The position numbers were made by a program, and so were the translations under genes. A stretch of DNA of 40,243 bases from an uncultured Hungatella sp. (GTDB lineage Bacteria; Bacillota; Clostridia; Lachnospirales; Lachnospiraceae), in contig CAMTAF010000022.1 in assembly GCA_947066955.1 (NCBI GenBank), positions 1 to 40,243 of the forward strand, given 5' to 3'. The first letter of the stretch is position 1; every line of letters begins with the position of its first letter. Shown here piece by piece: positions 8,468-16,098 of the stretch. The notes beneath the pieces were generated by a model, which saw only the letters and a program-made list of their open reading frames with translations, was not told where the DNA came from and made no database searches.

Positions 8468-8482
8468 GACCCGGGTTTTTTT
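8450..8482 (+). terminator. Rho-independent terminator after HAD gene
   Basis: AACCTGGG (8450-8457) pairs with CCCGGGTT (8470-8477), one G:T wobble, with a 12-base loop. The T run extends 8476-8482. The stem begins inside the last codons of the HAD gene, which separates this unit from the redox gene at 8515. Confidence 0.75.
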
Positions 8483-8514
8483 CGCAGGGGTCCGAAAGGA
8501 GAAAGATTGTAAAG

Positions 8515-9870
8515 ATGGGTTTTTCTATAGAAACGAATATGTCGGCTGCCGCTGTGTTCTTACAGGGAATTTTAAGCTTTTTTTCTCCCTGTGTGCTTCC
8601 CATCCTTCCTTTATATATGGGCTATCTGTCAGGGGGAACCGGAGTAAAGGGCGAGGATGGGCAGATTCATTATAACAGGGGCAAGGTTATGGTTCACACC
8701 GCATGCTTTGCGGTGGGAATCAGTTTCGCTTTTTTTGTTCTGGGCCTTGGGGTGTCGGCTCTGGGGACTTTTTTTCGGTCAGGACAGATGATGTTTGCCA
8801 GGCTGGGAGGCGTTCTGGTGCTGATCTTTGGCCTGTATCAGCTGGGAATTTTTGGTCAGCCCCAGGTTCTGGGAAAAGAGAGGAGGCTGTCCCTGCCCAT
8901 TGACAGGATGGCCATGTCCCCGTGGACTGCCTTTCTCATGGGCTTTACTTTCAGTTTTGCGTGGACGCCCTGCGTGGGGCCGGCCCTGGCCGGCGTTCTG
9001 CTGATGGCGGCCTCCTCATCCTCCAGGCTGGCAGGATTTGTCCTGATCGGGGTGTACACTTTGGGGTTTGTCCTGCCTTTTTTGGCAGCGGGATTGTTTA
9101 CCACATCCGTCCTGGGGCTGTTTAAGAGACATATGGGAGTGGTAAAATATACTGTGAAACTGGGAGGAGCCCTTCTGGTGGTCATGGGGCTTTTGATGAT
9201 TACCGGAAAGATGAATGAGGTCAGCGGGTATTTGTCCCGGATGACGCCAGGGGCGGAGGTTCAGGAGACAGAGGAGACCCCGGGGAGGCCAGGGGACAGC
9301 GTTCCGGCAGAGACAGCTGAGAATCAGGAGAGCGGTGATTCCCAGGAGACTGGGCAAAGTCCAAAAGACCGGGCCCAGGAAGAGACGGAGAAGGATTCCC
9401 AGGCAGAGGGGCAGGAGGCGAAAACAGCGGCCCCGGATTTTGAACTGGAGGATCAGTTCGGCCAGGTCCACAGGCTGTCGGACTATAAAGGGGCAACGGT
9501 ATTCCTGAATTTCTGGGCTACCTGGTGTCCGCCGTGCAGAGCGGAGATGCCGGATATCCAGAAACTCTATGAGGAGTATGACAGGGAAGGGGATCAGGCC
9601 CTGATCGTTCTGGGGGTGGCGGGGCCCAACATGGGGAATGAAAAATCTCAGGAGGAGATTGCCGCGTTTCTGGAAGAAAACGGGTACACCTACCCCGTAG
9701 TCATGGACACAAGCGGGGAACTGTTTACGGAATACGGGATCTACGCTTTTCCGACCACTTTTATGATTGACCGGGATGGCAATGTGTTCGGATATGCCTC
9801 AGGACAGCTGTCCTATGAGGTGATGCAGGATATCGTCCGGCAGACCATGGAAGGCGAGAGGCGGCAGTGA
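8515..9870 (+). CDS. CcdA-TlpA fusion: thiol-disulfide transporter plus thioredoxin-like domain
   Basis: 451 residues. Residues 1-240 form a CcdA/DsbD-beta-type membrane domain with the two conserved Cys-containing helices (FFSPCVLPILPLY and FAWTPCVGPALAG). A Glu/Gln/Pro-rich linker of about 60 residues follows, then a TlpA/ResA-type thioredoxin domain with WATWCPPCR and the cis-Pro segment FPTTFMI. CcdA carries electrons from cytosolic thioredoxin across the membrane; the tethered outer domain would reduce disulfides in exported proteins or maintain surface methionine/cysteine enzymes. In many bacteria these are two genes. Start ATG 8515 follows GAAAGGAGAAAG; the zinc operon lies 34 bp downstream behind a hairpin. 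Confidence 0.9.
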   Translation: MGFSIETNMSAAAVFLQGILSFFSPCVLPILPLYMGYLSGGTGVKGEDGQIHYNRGKVMVHTACFAVGISFAFFVLGLGVSALGTFFRSGQMMFARLGGVLVLIFGLYQLGIFGQPQVLGKERRLSLPIDRMAMSPWTAFLMGFTFSFAWTPCVGPALAGVLLMAASSSSRLAGFVLIGVYTLGFVLPFLAAGLFTTSVLGLFKRHMGVVKYTVKLGGALLVVMGLLMITGKMNEVSGYLSRMTPGAEVQETEETPGRPGDSVPAETAENQESGDSQETGQSPKDRAQEETEKDSQAEGQEAKTAAPDFELEDQFGQVHRLSDYKGATVFLNFWATWCPPCRAEMPDIQKLYEEYDREGDQALIVLGVAGPNMGNEKSQEEIAAFLEENGYTYPVVMDTSGELFTEYGIYAFPTTFMIDRDGNVFGYASGQLSYEVMQDIVRQTMEGERRQ

Positions 9871-9888
9871 TTGGGGGCACGGCCCCAA
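9871..9888 (+). other. Hairpin between redox gene and zinc operon
   Basis: TTGGGG (9871-9876) pairs with CCCCAA (9883-9888) directly after the stop codon. It is followed by AAAAGG rather than a T-tract, so it is more likely an attenuating or mRNA-stabilising hairpin than a terminator. Confidence 0.4.
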
Positions 9889-9904
9889 AAAGGAAAGTGA
9901 GTCT

Positions 9905-10921
9905 ATGGGAAAATCAGGAAAGATATGGGTATTGGCGGTAGCTGCGGCTCTGGTTCTGGCGGGCTGCGGACAGGAACCAGGGGATGGCGGCAGAGCCCTG
10001 GGGGAAAGGCCTCTGAAGGTTGCGGCTACTTTATTTCCCTATTACGATTTCGCGAGACAAGTCGGAGGAGATGTGATAGACTTGGAACTGATTGTTCCCG
10101 CGGGGATGGACAGCCATTCCTTTGAACCTACCCCGGCGGATATGAAGAAGCTCCAGGACGCAGATGTGGTAATCTTAAACGGCGGCGTTATGGAGCATTG
10201 GGCAGAGGATGTGCTGGAGGCGGTGGGACGGGAGGATCAGAGGGTGATCAAGATGATGGATTATGTGGACGCGGTGGAGGAGGAACTGATGGAAGGCATG
10301 GAGGAGAGCTCCCACAGCCATTCCCACGCCTTCCACGACAGCCGGGATGGGGAGCATCTCCACGACGACGGCCATGAGGAGGAGATCGAGTACGACGAGC
10401 ATATCTGGACTTCTCCGGTAAATGCTATAAAGTTTACGGAGGTGATCGCCGACACCCTGTGTCAGGCGGACCCGGGCCATCGGGCAGAGTTTGAGGCCGG
10501 AAGGGATCGGTACGTGAAGGAGCTTGAGGAGATCCATCAGGGCTTCTGCCAGGTTGCGGCGGACAGAAAGCGGAATTTAATCGTCATAGGGGACCGTTTT
10601 CCTTTCCGGTATCTGGCAGATGAGTACGGCTTTGAGTACAGGGCGGCATTCTCAGGGTGCGGGGCGGACACGGAGCCCAGCGCCAGAACCATCGCTTATC
10701 TCATTGACAAAGTAAGGCAGGAGAAGATCCCGGCGGTTTACTACCTGGAGCTGAGCAGCCACAGGGTGTCCGAGATCATAGGAGAGGAGACAGGGGCGGC
10801 GCCCATGCTTTTGCACTCCTGCCACAATGTGACCAGAGCGGAATTTGAAAACAATGTCACTTATGTGGAGCTCATGAGGCAGAATATTGAAAATCTGCGG
10901 AAAGGATTAGATGAGGATTAG
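9905..10921 (+). CDS. znuA: Zinc-type ABC transporter substrate-binding lipoprotein
   Basis: 338 residues, cluster A-1 (ZnuA/AdcA) family. Signal peptide with lipobox LAGC (residues ~18-21), then 'PLKVAATLFPYYDFARQVGGD', a metal-ligand motif 'GMDSHSFEPTPAD', a His/Asp-rich loop (residues ~130-158, SHSHSH...HLHDDGHEEE) and 'YDEHIWTSP'. The His-rich loop argues for zinc rather than manganese. It delivers metal to the permease encoded downstream. The ATPase gene starts four bases after its stop, so this is the first gene of the zinc operon. No Zur-like operator was recognised. Confidence 0.9.
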   Translation: MGKSGKIWVLAVAAALVLAGCGQEPGDGGRALGERPLKVAATLFPYYDFARQVGGDVIDLELIVPAGMDSHSFEPTPADMKKLQDADVVILNGGVMEHWAEDVLEAVGREDQRVIKMMDYVDAVEEELMEGMEESSHSHSHAFHDSRDGEHLHDDGHEEEIEYDEHIWTSPVNAIKFTEVIADTLCQADPGHRAEFEAGRDRYVKELEEIHQGFCQVAADRKRNLIVIGDRFPFRYLADEYGFEYRAAFSGCGADTEPSARTIAYLIDKVRQEKIPAVYYLELSSHRVSEIIGEETGAAPMLLHSCHNVTRAEFENNVTYVELMRQNIENLRKGLDED

Positions 10922-10925
10922 ATAA

Positions 10926-11648
10926 ATGAGCGCGTTGATTACATGCAGCCATGTTGATTTTGGATATGAGAACCATGACGCGGTGGTGGACCTGACCATG
11001 GAGGTGGAGGAGGGAGACTATTTCTGTGTGGTGGGGGTCAACGGTTCCGGAAAAAGCACTCTGGTAAAGGGGCTTTTGGGACTTTTAAAACCAACAAAAG
11101 GCACTCTGGCGGTGTCTGAAGAGCTGAAAAAGACCGGGATCGGCTATCTGCCACAGCAGACGGCAGCCCAGAAGGATTTTCCTGCCACGGTCAATGAGGT
11201 GGTGCTCTCAGGCGCTCTGTCCAGAAGGGGAAACCGGCCCTTCTACAGCCGCCGGGAGAAAGAGATGGCTCTGGAAGCCATGGAAAAACTGGGAATTCAA
11301 GATCTGAAAGGCCGCTGCTACCGGGAATTGTCAGGAGGGCAGCAGCAGAGAACGCTCATCGCCAGAGCCCTGTGCGCTGCCAGGAAGATGCTGATCTTGG
11401 ATGAACCCATCACCGGGCTTGACCCGTCGGCCATCCAGGATTTTTACGGCCTCACCAGAAGGCTTAACCAGGAGGGCGTGACCATCTTTATGGTTACCCA
11501 CGATGTGGCCAATGTGGTGGGCCAGGCCACCAAGATCCTTCATCTGCGCCAGAGACCTCTGTTTTTCGGCACCCCTCAAGAGTATGTGTCTACCCCCGCG
11601 GGACAGGAATTTTTAGGAGGAGGAAGGCAAACGCGCAAGCGTTTTTAG
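10926..11648 (+). CDS. znuC: Zinc-type ABC transporter ATP-binding protein
   Basis: 240 residues. Walker A GVNGSGKST, Q-loop GYLPQQ, signature LSGGQQQ, Walker B MLILDEP and the switch histidine in MVTHD are all present. Its place between the binding protein and the permease gives the zinc assignment. The last ~11 residues (GGGRQTRKRF) and the TAG stop are encoded by the 5' end of dispersed repeat copy C, so the native C-terminus has probably been replaced when the repeat arrived. Start ATG 10926 is four bases after the binding-protein stop. Confidence 0.9.
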   Translation: MSALITCSHVDFGYENHDAVVDLTMEVEEGDYFCVVGVNGSGKSTLVKGLLGLLKPTKGTLAVSEELKKTGIGYLPQQTAAQKDFPATVNEVVLSGALSRRGNRPFYSRREKEMALEAMEKLGIQDLKGRCYRELSGGQQQRTLIARALCAARKMLILDEPITGLDPSAIQDFYGLTRRLNQEGVTIFMVTHDVANVVGQATKILHLRQRPLFFGTPQEYVSTPAGQEFLGGGRQTRKRF

Positions 11649-11712
11649 GATGCCTTCCGACGAGCTGGCAGGTGACGCGCAAGCGGCGCGTGCCGCTACC
11701 TAAAGAAGGAGG
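11618..11712 (+). repeat. Dispersed structured repeat, copy C (both hairpins)
   Basis: GGAAGGCA (11622-11629) pairs with TGCCTTCC (11651-11658) around AACGC-GCAA-GCGTT, a GNRA tetraloop hairpin. Then GGCAGGTG (11667-11674) and ACGCGC (11675-11680) pairing with GCGCGT (11686-11691); ends GAAGGAGG at 11712. It overlaps the last ~30 bases of the zinc ATPase gene. It is head-to-tail with copy D at a period of 92 bp. Confidence 0.9.
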
Positions 11713-11804
11713 AGGAAGGCAAACGCGTAAGCGTTTTTAGGATGCCTTCCGACGACATGGCAGGTGACGCGCAAGCGGCGCGTGCCGCTACGTAAAGAAG
11801 GAGG
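11713..11804 (+). repeat. Dispersed structured repeat, copy D (tandem with C)
   Basis: Nearly identical to copy C (92-bp period). Differences include the tetraloop (GTAA instead of GCAA, still GNRA) and GACATGG instead of GAGCTGG. The first stem is 11714-11721 with 11743-11750. The pair reflects a recent tandem duplication. Confidence 0.9.
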
Positions 11805-11844
11805 AGGAAGGCAAGCGGCGCGTGCCGCTACGTAAAGAAGGAGG
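11805..11844 (+). repeat. Dispersed structured repeat, copy E (internally deleted)
   Basis: Starts like C and D (AGGAAGGCAAG) but jumps directly to the distal part GCGGCGCGTGCCGCTACG, then ends AAAGAAGGAGG, which is the ribosome-binding site of the permease gene at 11854. The junction lies at a shared GCAA(G) sequence, as expected for slippage or recombination between short repeats. Confidence 0.85.
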
Positions 11845-11853
11845 AAGGTCTGT

Positions 11854-12687
11854 ATGAGGCTGATTATGGAAATGTTGTCCTACCCCTTTTTGGTCAGGGC
11901 GTTTGTGGGTGGGATTTTAGTGTCCCTGTGCGCTGCCCTTTTGGGGGTCAGCCTGGTGTTAAAACGGTATTCCATGATCGGGGACGGGCTGTCCCATGTA
12001 TCTTTCGGGGCCTTGTCCGTGGCCATGGCGGTGGGGTGGGCGCCTTTGCCTGTGTCCATCCTGGTGGTGGTGCTGGCGGCGTTTTTCCTTCTGAGGATCA
12101 CGGAAAACAGCAAGGTGAAAAGCGACGGGGCCATTGCCATGATCTCCGCGGTCTCCTTAGCGGCGGGAATCGTAGCCACATCCCTGACCACAGGGATGAC
12201 CACGGATGTGAGCAGCTACATGTTCGGCAGCATCCTGGCCATGACCCCGGCTGACGTGAAGCTGTCCGCAGGTCTCTCAGCAGTGGTTCTGGGGCTTTTC
12301 CTGTTCTGCTACAACAAGATTTTCGCGGTCACCTTTGACGAGAATTTCGCCAGGGCCACAGGAGTCAATGTATCTCTGTACAATATTCTCACAGCGGTTC
12401 TGACAGCAGTGACCATTGTTCTGGGGATGCGCATGATGGGGGCCATGCTGATCTCCAGCCTGACCATTTTTCCGGCCCTGACCTCCATGAGGCTGTTTAA
12501 AAGCTTTAAAGGGGTGGTGCTTTCATCGGGCCTGGTGGCAGTGGCATGCTTCTGCGTGGGGATGGCCGGGTCGTACCGGTTTTCCACCCCGGCCGGCGCC
12601 AGCGTGGTGCTGGTCAATATGGGGGCTTTCGGGATATTCTGGCTGGCGGCTAAGATCAGGGAGGTATGGTATGGAAGAAAAAAATAA
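11854..12687 (+). CDS. znuB: Zinc-type ABC transporter permease
   Basis: 277 residues with about 8 hydrophobic helices, ABC-3 family. The sequence opens with a membrane segment (FVGGILVSLCAALLGVSLVL) and contains 'MIGDGLSHVSFGALSVAMAVG' and 'ATGVNVSLYNIL', typical of ZnuB/MntB-type permeases. It would form the membrane dimer energised by the ATPase encoded upstream. A 205-bp array of repeats separates it from the ATPase gene, and repeat E supplies its ribosome-binding site (GAAGGAGGAAGG). Its 3' end overlaps the potassium transporter gene by 17 bp. Confidence 0.9.
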   Translation: MRLIMEMLSYPFLVRAFVGGILVSLCAALLGVSLVLKRYSMIGDGLSHVSFGALSVAMAVGWAPLPVSILVVVLAAFFLLRITENSKVKSDGAIAMISAVSLAAGIVATSLTTGMTTDVSSYMFGSILAMTPADVKLSAGLSAVVLGLFLFCYNKIFAVTFDENFARATGVNVSLYNILTAVLTAVTIVLGMRMMGAMLISSLTIFPALTSMRLFKSFKGVVLSSGLVAVACFCVGMAGSYRFSTPAGASVVLVNMGAFGIFWLAAKIREVWYGRKK

Positions 12688-14035
12688 AGAACAAAGGACA
12701 AAGAGGAGGCGGACACTGGGGCAGACCCAGTTTATCGCGTTTGGTTTTTTTGTGCTGATTATGGCAGGCACCCTGCTCTTGATGCTGCCGTTTTCCAGCA
12801 GGGACGGGAAAAGCATGGATTTTCTGGGAGCCCTGTTCACTGCTACCAGCGCCTCCTGCGTCACAGGGCTTGTGGTGGCGGACACCTGGACTCAGTGGAG
12901 CCTTTTCGGCCAGATGGTGATCATCACCATGATCCAGATCGGGGGCCTGGGTTTTATCACCATTGGCGTCTATGTGTCCATCCTTCTGAGAAGGAGGATC
13001 GGGCTCAAGATGAGAGGGCTTATGCAGGAGAGCACCAGCGCCCTGAATATCGGAGGCATCGTAAGGCTGGCCAAGAAGATCATTGTGGGGACAGCCATCT
13101 TTGAGGGGGGCGGGGCCCTGCTTTTGTCCATCCGTTTTATCCCCCAGTATGGCTTTTTCAGAGGGATCTTCTACAGCGTCTTTCACGCAGTGTCTGCTTT
13201 CTGCAACGCGGGATTCGACCTTATGGGCCATCAGCAGCCCTACAATTCCCTGTCAGCCTACTATGACGACTGGCTGGTGAACTTAGTGATCATGTCCCTG
13301 ATCATCATAGGAGGAATCGGCTTTGTGGTGTGGGATGACTTGAGCAAAAAGGGGCTGCATGTGAAAAAATACCTCCTTCAGACCAAGATCGTGCTGCTGA
13401 CCACCGGGGTGCTGGTTTTCGGCGGGGCCGTGATTTTCTATCTCCTGGAGAAGGATCTTCTCATGGCGGACATGTCGGTCAGCGGAAAGATCCTGTCCTC
13501 CCTGTTCAGCTCCGTCACAGCCAGGACAGCGGGCTTTAACTCCATAGATACAGGGGCCCTGTCAGACGGCAGCAAGTTTCTGACTATGATCCTGATGTTT
13601 ATCGGAGGAAGCCCGGGGTCCACGGCAGGCGGCATTAAGACCACCACCATTGTGGTGCTGTTTCTCTTTGTCAATTCCAGCATCCGCAGAACCTACGGGG
13701 TCAATGTGTTCGGCCGGAGGCTGGATGAGGAGGCGGTAAAGCAGGCCAGCTCGGTGCTGACCATCAACTTATTTTTAGCTCTCTCGGTGTCCCTGGTGAT
13801 CATGGGCGTGCAGCACATGCCCCTGTCGGACACCTTGTTTGAGACATTTTCCGCCATAGGAACGGCGGGGATGACCACTGGAATTACCAGGGACTTAGTG
13901 CCGTTGTCCAGGTTTTTGATCATCCTTTTGATGTACTGCGGAAGGATCGGCAGCATGTCATTTGCCCTCTCATTTACCCAGCAAAAAAGAATTACCAGGG
14001 TGCAGAACCCCTTAGAATCCATCAGTGTAGGGTAA
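12671..14035 (+). CDS. ktrB: TrkH/KtrB-family potassium transporter
   Basis: 454 residues, the KtrB length. It contains four pore-loop-like repeats, including 'TATSASCVTGLVVADTWTQW', 'FHAVSAFCNAGFDLMG', 'SVTARTAGFNSIDTGALS' with 'GGSPGSTAGGIKTTT', and 'FSAIGTAGMTTGIT', each with the selectivity-filter glycine. It imports K+ (probably with Na+) as a membrane dimer gated by the RCK ring protein encoded next. It overlaps znuB by 17 bp, an unexpected coupling of zinc and potassium uptake genes. The basic N-terminus (KNKEQRTKRRR) is cytosolic. Confidence 0.92.
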   Translation: MEEKNKEQRTKRRRTLGQTQFIAFGFFVLIMAGTLLLMLPFSSRDGKSMDFLGALFTATSASCVTGLVVADTWTQWSLFGQMVIITMIQIGGLGFITIGVYVSILLRRRIGLKMRGLMQESTSALNIGGIVRLAKKIIVGTAIFEGGGALLLSIRFIPQYGFFRGIFYSVFHAVSAFCNAGFDLMGHQQPYNSLSAYYDDWLVNLVIMSLIIIGGIGFVVWDDLSKKGLHVKKYLLQTKIVLLTTGVLVFGGAVIFYLLEKDLLMADMSVSGKILSSLFSSVTARTAGFNSIDTGALSDGSKFLTMILMFIGGSPGSTAGGIKTTTIVVLFLFVNSSIRRTYGVNVFGRRLDEEAVKQASSVLTINLFLALSVSLVIMGVQHMPLSDTLFETFSAIGTAGMTTGITRDLVPLSRFLIILLMYCGRIGSMSFALSFTQQKRITRVQNPLESISVG

Positions 14036-14088
14036 CGACCTGGCAGGTGCCGCGCAACGGCGCACGCCGAAACCTTAAAGTTAGGAGG
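14036..14088 (+). repeat. Dispersed structured repeat, copy F (3' hairpin only)
   Basis: CGACCTGGCAGGTG followed by a changed but still pairing hairpin (GCCG-CGCAA-CGGC, 14049-14061), then CGCACGCCGAAACC and a terminal TTAGGAGG that is the ribosome-binding site of the ktrA gene. It begins immediately at the ktrB stop codon. Confidence 0.75.
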
Positions 14089-14097
14089 TTTATACGT

Positions 14098-14751
14098 ATG
14101 AAATCAATATTGATTATCGGTATGGGGCGGTTTGGCCGCCATCTGTGCAGAAATCTGGCGGATCTGGGCAATCAGATCATGATCGTGGACCAGGTGGAAG
14201 AGAATCTGGAGGAAATGCTTCCCTATGTGGTAAGCGCCAAGATCGGGGACTGCACCAATGAAAATGTGCTTAAGACTTTGGGGATCGCCAACTTTGACAT
14301 CTGCTTTGTCTGCATCGGAACCAATTTCCAGAGCAGCTTAGAGATCACCAGCCTGGTAAAAGAACTGGGAGGCCGATATGTGGTCAGCAAAGCCAACCGG
14401 GATATTCACGCCAAGTTCCTTTTGAGGAACGGCGCCGACGATGTCATCTATCCGGACCGGGATATTGCGGAAAAAATAGCAGTGAAATACAGCGCCAACC
14501 ATGTATTTGACTATATTGAGCTCACAGACGAGTATTCCATCTATGAGACGCCGCCTCTCCCCCAGTGGGTGGGCAAGAGCCTCAAAGAGTCCGATATCCG
14601 CAACCGCCATCACATCAATATTCTGGGAACCAAGAGAGGGGAGCAGGTGGATCTGATGCCTCCGGCAGATTACATTATCCGCTCGGATGACCACATGATG
14701 ATTATCGGGAAAAAGACGGATATCGACAAGCTGCTGGAGGATATTAAATAA
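14098..14751 (+). CDS. ktrA: KtrA/TrkA-type potassium channel gating protein
   Basis: 217 residues. Residues 1-130 form an RCK N-terminal Rossmann domain (IIGMGRFGRHLCRNLADLG with the GxGxxG nucleotide motif, acidic D at the end of beta-2 in IVDQ). Residues ~135-217 are a TrkA_C domain. KtrA octamers bind ATP/ADP and c-di-AMP in relatives and gate KtrB. ATG 14098 follows TTAGGAGG; the upstream in-frame reading from 14047 only translates repeat copy F. Confidence 0.93.
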   Translation: MKSILIIGMGRFGRHLCRNLADLGNQIMIVDQVEENLEEMLPYVVSAKIGDCTNENVLKTLGIANFDICFVCIGTNFQSSLEITSLVKELGGRYVVSKANRDIHAKFLLRNGADDVIYPDRDIAEKIAVKYSANHVFDYIELTDEYSIYETPPLPQWVGKSLKESDIRNRHHINILGTKRGEQVDLMPPADYIIRSDDHMMIIGKKTDIDKLLEDIK

Positions 14752-14756
14752 CCGCC

Positions 14757-15368
14757 ATGCTTGGAAAAACTCATTTGGCCGTAGGAGCGGCGGCCGCTGT
14801 GGCCGTCATGAGGCCGGGGACGCTGCCGGAGCTGCTGGCAGGGCTTGGGGCCGCCGTGGTGGGAGCGGTGATCAGCGATATCGACGTGGGCTCTTCCGGG
14901 TCAGGCAGGGCTGCCGACAGGATCATCTGGGTCTCAGCCGGGGCAGTGGCAGCGGTGGCGGCCATGGAGCGGTTCTGGAATGTGGGTGTGTGGAATATGA
15001 TCCTGAGGAACAGCAGTCTGTTTCGAGTGATTGCGGGGAGCGCCGCGTTTATCGGGGTATGCGCCTTCGGGAAAGCACAGCCTCACCGGAGTTTTATGCA
15101 CTCGTTTCTTGCCCTGGGAATCCTCTCCGTTATTATGGGAGCCGTCCTTCCCGCGGCAGCGCCCTATTTTGCGCTGGCGTTTCTCACCCATCTGGCACTG
15201 GATCTTTTGAATTACAAGAAAGTCCGGATCTTTTACCCTAAGCGGGAAGGCATATGCCTCCGGCTGTTCCGCGCGGACGGGGCAGTCAACTGGCTGCTGT
15301 TTTCGGCGGGGACGGTGCTGGGCCTGTGGCAGACGGGGATGTGCCTGTGGCGCATGACGGGCCGCTGA
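14757..15368 (+). CDS. YdjM-like / DUF457 membrane-bound metal-dependent hydrolase
   Basis: 203 residues. Starts MLGKTHLAVGAAAA, with the invariant H of the family, followed by 'GAVISDIDVGSSGSGRAADR', 'HRSFMHSFLAL' and 'LTHLALDLLNYKKVRIFYP'. These HxxxG, DxD, HR..MH and HxxLD motifs are characteristic of YdjM (DUF457), a multi-helix membrane family called metal-dependent hydrolase. Biochemical function in this group is not established. It lies five bases after ktrA and ends the run of transport genes; no strong ribosome-binding site, consistent with coupled translation. Confidence 0.8.
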   Translation: MLGKTHLAVGAAAAVAVMRPGTLPELLAGLGAAVVGAVISDIDVGSSGSGRAADRIIWVSAGAVAAVAAMERFWNVGVWNMILRNSSLFRVIAGSAAFIGVCAFGKAQPHRSFMHSFLALGILSVIMGAVLPAAAPYFALAFLTHLALDLLNYKKVRIFYPKREGICLRLFRADGAVNWLLFSAGTVLGLWQTGMCLWRMTGR

Positions 15369-15410
15369 TCACGCAGGCATAATATTACAGAAAAGATTAG
15401 GAGAACCGAC

Positions 15411-16082
15411 ATGTCATTTATCAGTGTGTTTGATGTACTGGGCCCCAATATGGTGGGGCCATCCAGCTCCCACACGGCGGGGGCCTGCGCCATCGGATAT
15501 CTGGCCAGGAAGATGAAAGGCCAGGAGTTAAAAAAAGTGGAGTTCACTCTGTACGGTTCCTTTGCAAAGACCTACCACGGACACGGCACGGACCGGGCTC
15601 TCCTGGGAGGGATTATGGGGTTTGCCACAGACGACATCCGGATCCGGGATTCCCTTGAGATCGCCGGGGAGAGAGGACTGGAGTACTCTTTTGTGCCAAA
15701 CACGGAGGAGGAGGATGTGTACCCCAACACCGTGGATATCCGGATGGTGGCTGTTGACGGCAGCGAGATGACGGTCAGGGGAGAATCCATGGGGGGCGGC
15801 AAGGTCCGGATCGTCCGCATTGATCAGGTGGCGGTGGATTTTACAGGGGAATACAACGCCGTGATCGTGACCCAGCAGGACAAGCCGGGAGTGGCGGCCC
15901 ACATCACCAGGGCCTTAAGCGAGAGGCATGTGAACATCGCTTTTATGAGGATTTTCAGGGAATCCAGAGGCGAGAAGGCCTACACCATCGTGGAGTCCGA
16001 CGACCCTCTGCCAAAGGATATCAGGGAAGAGCTGCTGGGCAACCCCAATGTGAGGGAAGTCATGATCATCGAGAAACGGTAA
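15411..16082 (+). CDS. sdaAB: L-serine dehydratase, iron-sulfur-dependent, beta subunit
   Basis: 223 residues. The N-terminal catalytic-lobe domain shows 'FDVLGPNMVGPSSSHTAGA' and 'FTLYGSFAKTYHGHGTDRALLGG'. A C-terminal ACT domain (about residues 148-220, 'YNAVIVTQQDKPGVAAHITRAL') is typical of the two-subunit Bacillota enzyme. With the alpha subunit it deaminates L-serine to pyruvate and ammonia using a [4Fe-4S] cluster. Ribosome-binding site TTAGGAGA; the alpha gene follows after 16 bp. Confidence 0.95.
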   Translation: MSFISVFDVLGPNMVGPSSSHTAGACAIGYLARKMKGQELKKVEFTLYGSFAKTYHGHGTDRALLGGIMGFATDDIRIRDSLEIAGERGLEYSFVPNTEEEDVYPNTVDIRMVAVDGSEMTVRGESMGGGKVRIVRIDQVAVDFTGEYNAVIVTQQDKPGVAAHITRALSERHVNIAFMRIFRESRGEKAYTIVESDDPLPKDIREELLGNPNVREVMIIEKR

Positions 16083-16098
16083 AGGGGGAAGCAGGGAT

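Noticed and set aside
11618-11844. CRISPR-like array
   Set aside because: The repeat units are directly adjacent without unique spacers, contain two hairpins, and related single copies lie elsewhere before genes.
12656-13231. 191-residue minus-strand frame opposite ktrB
   Set aside because: Antisense to the conserved pore-loop sequence of a clear KtrB; no ribosome-binding site.
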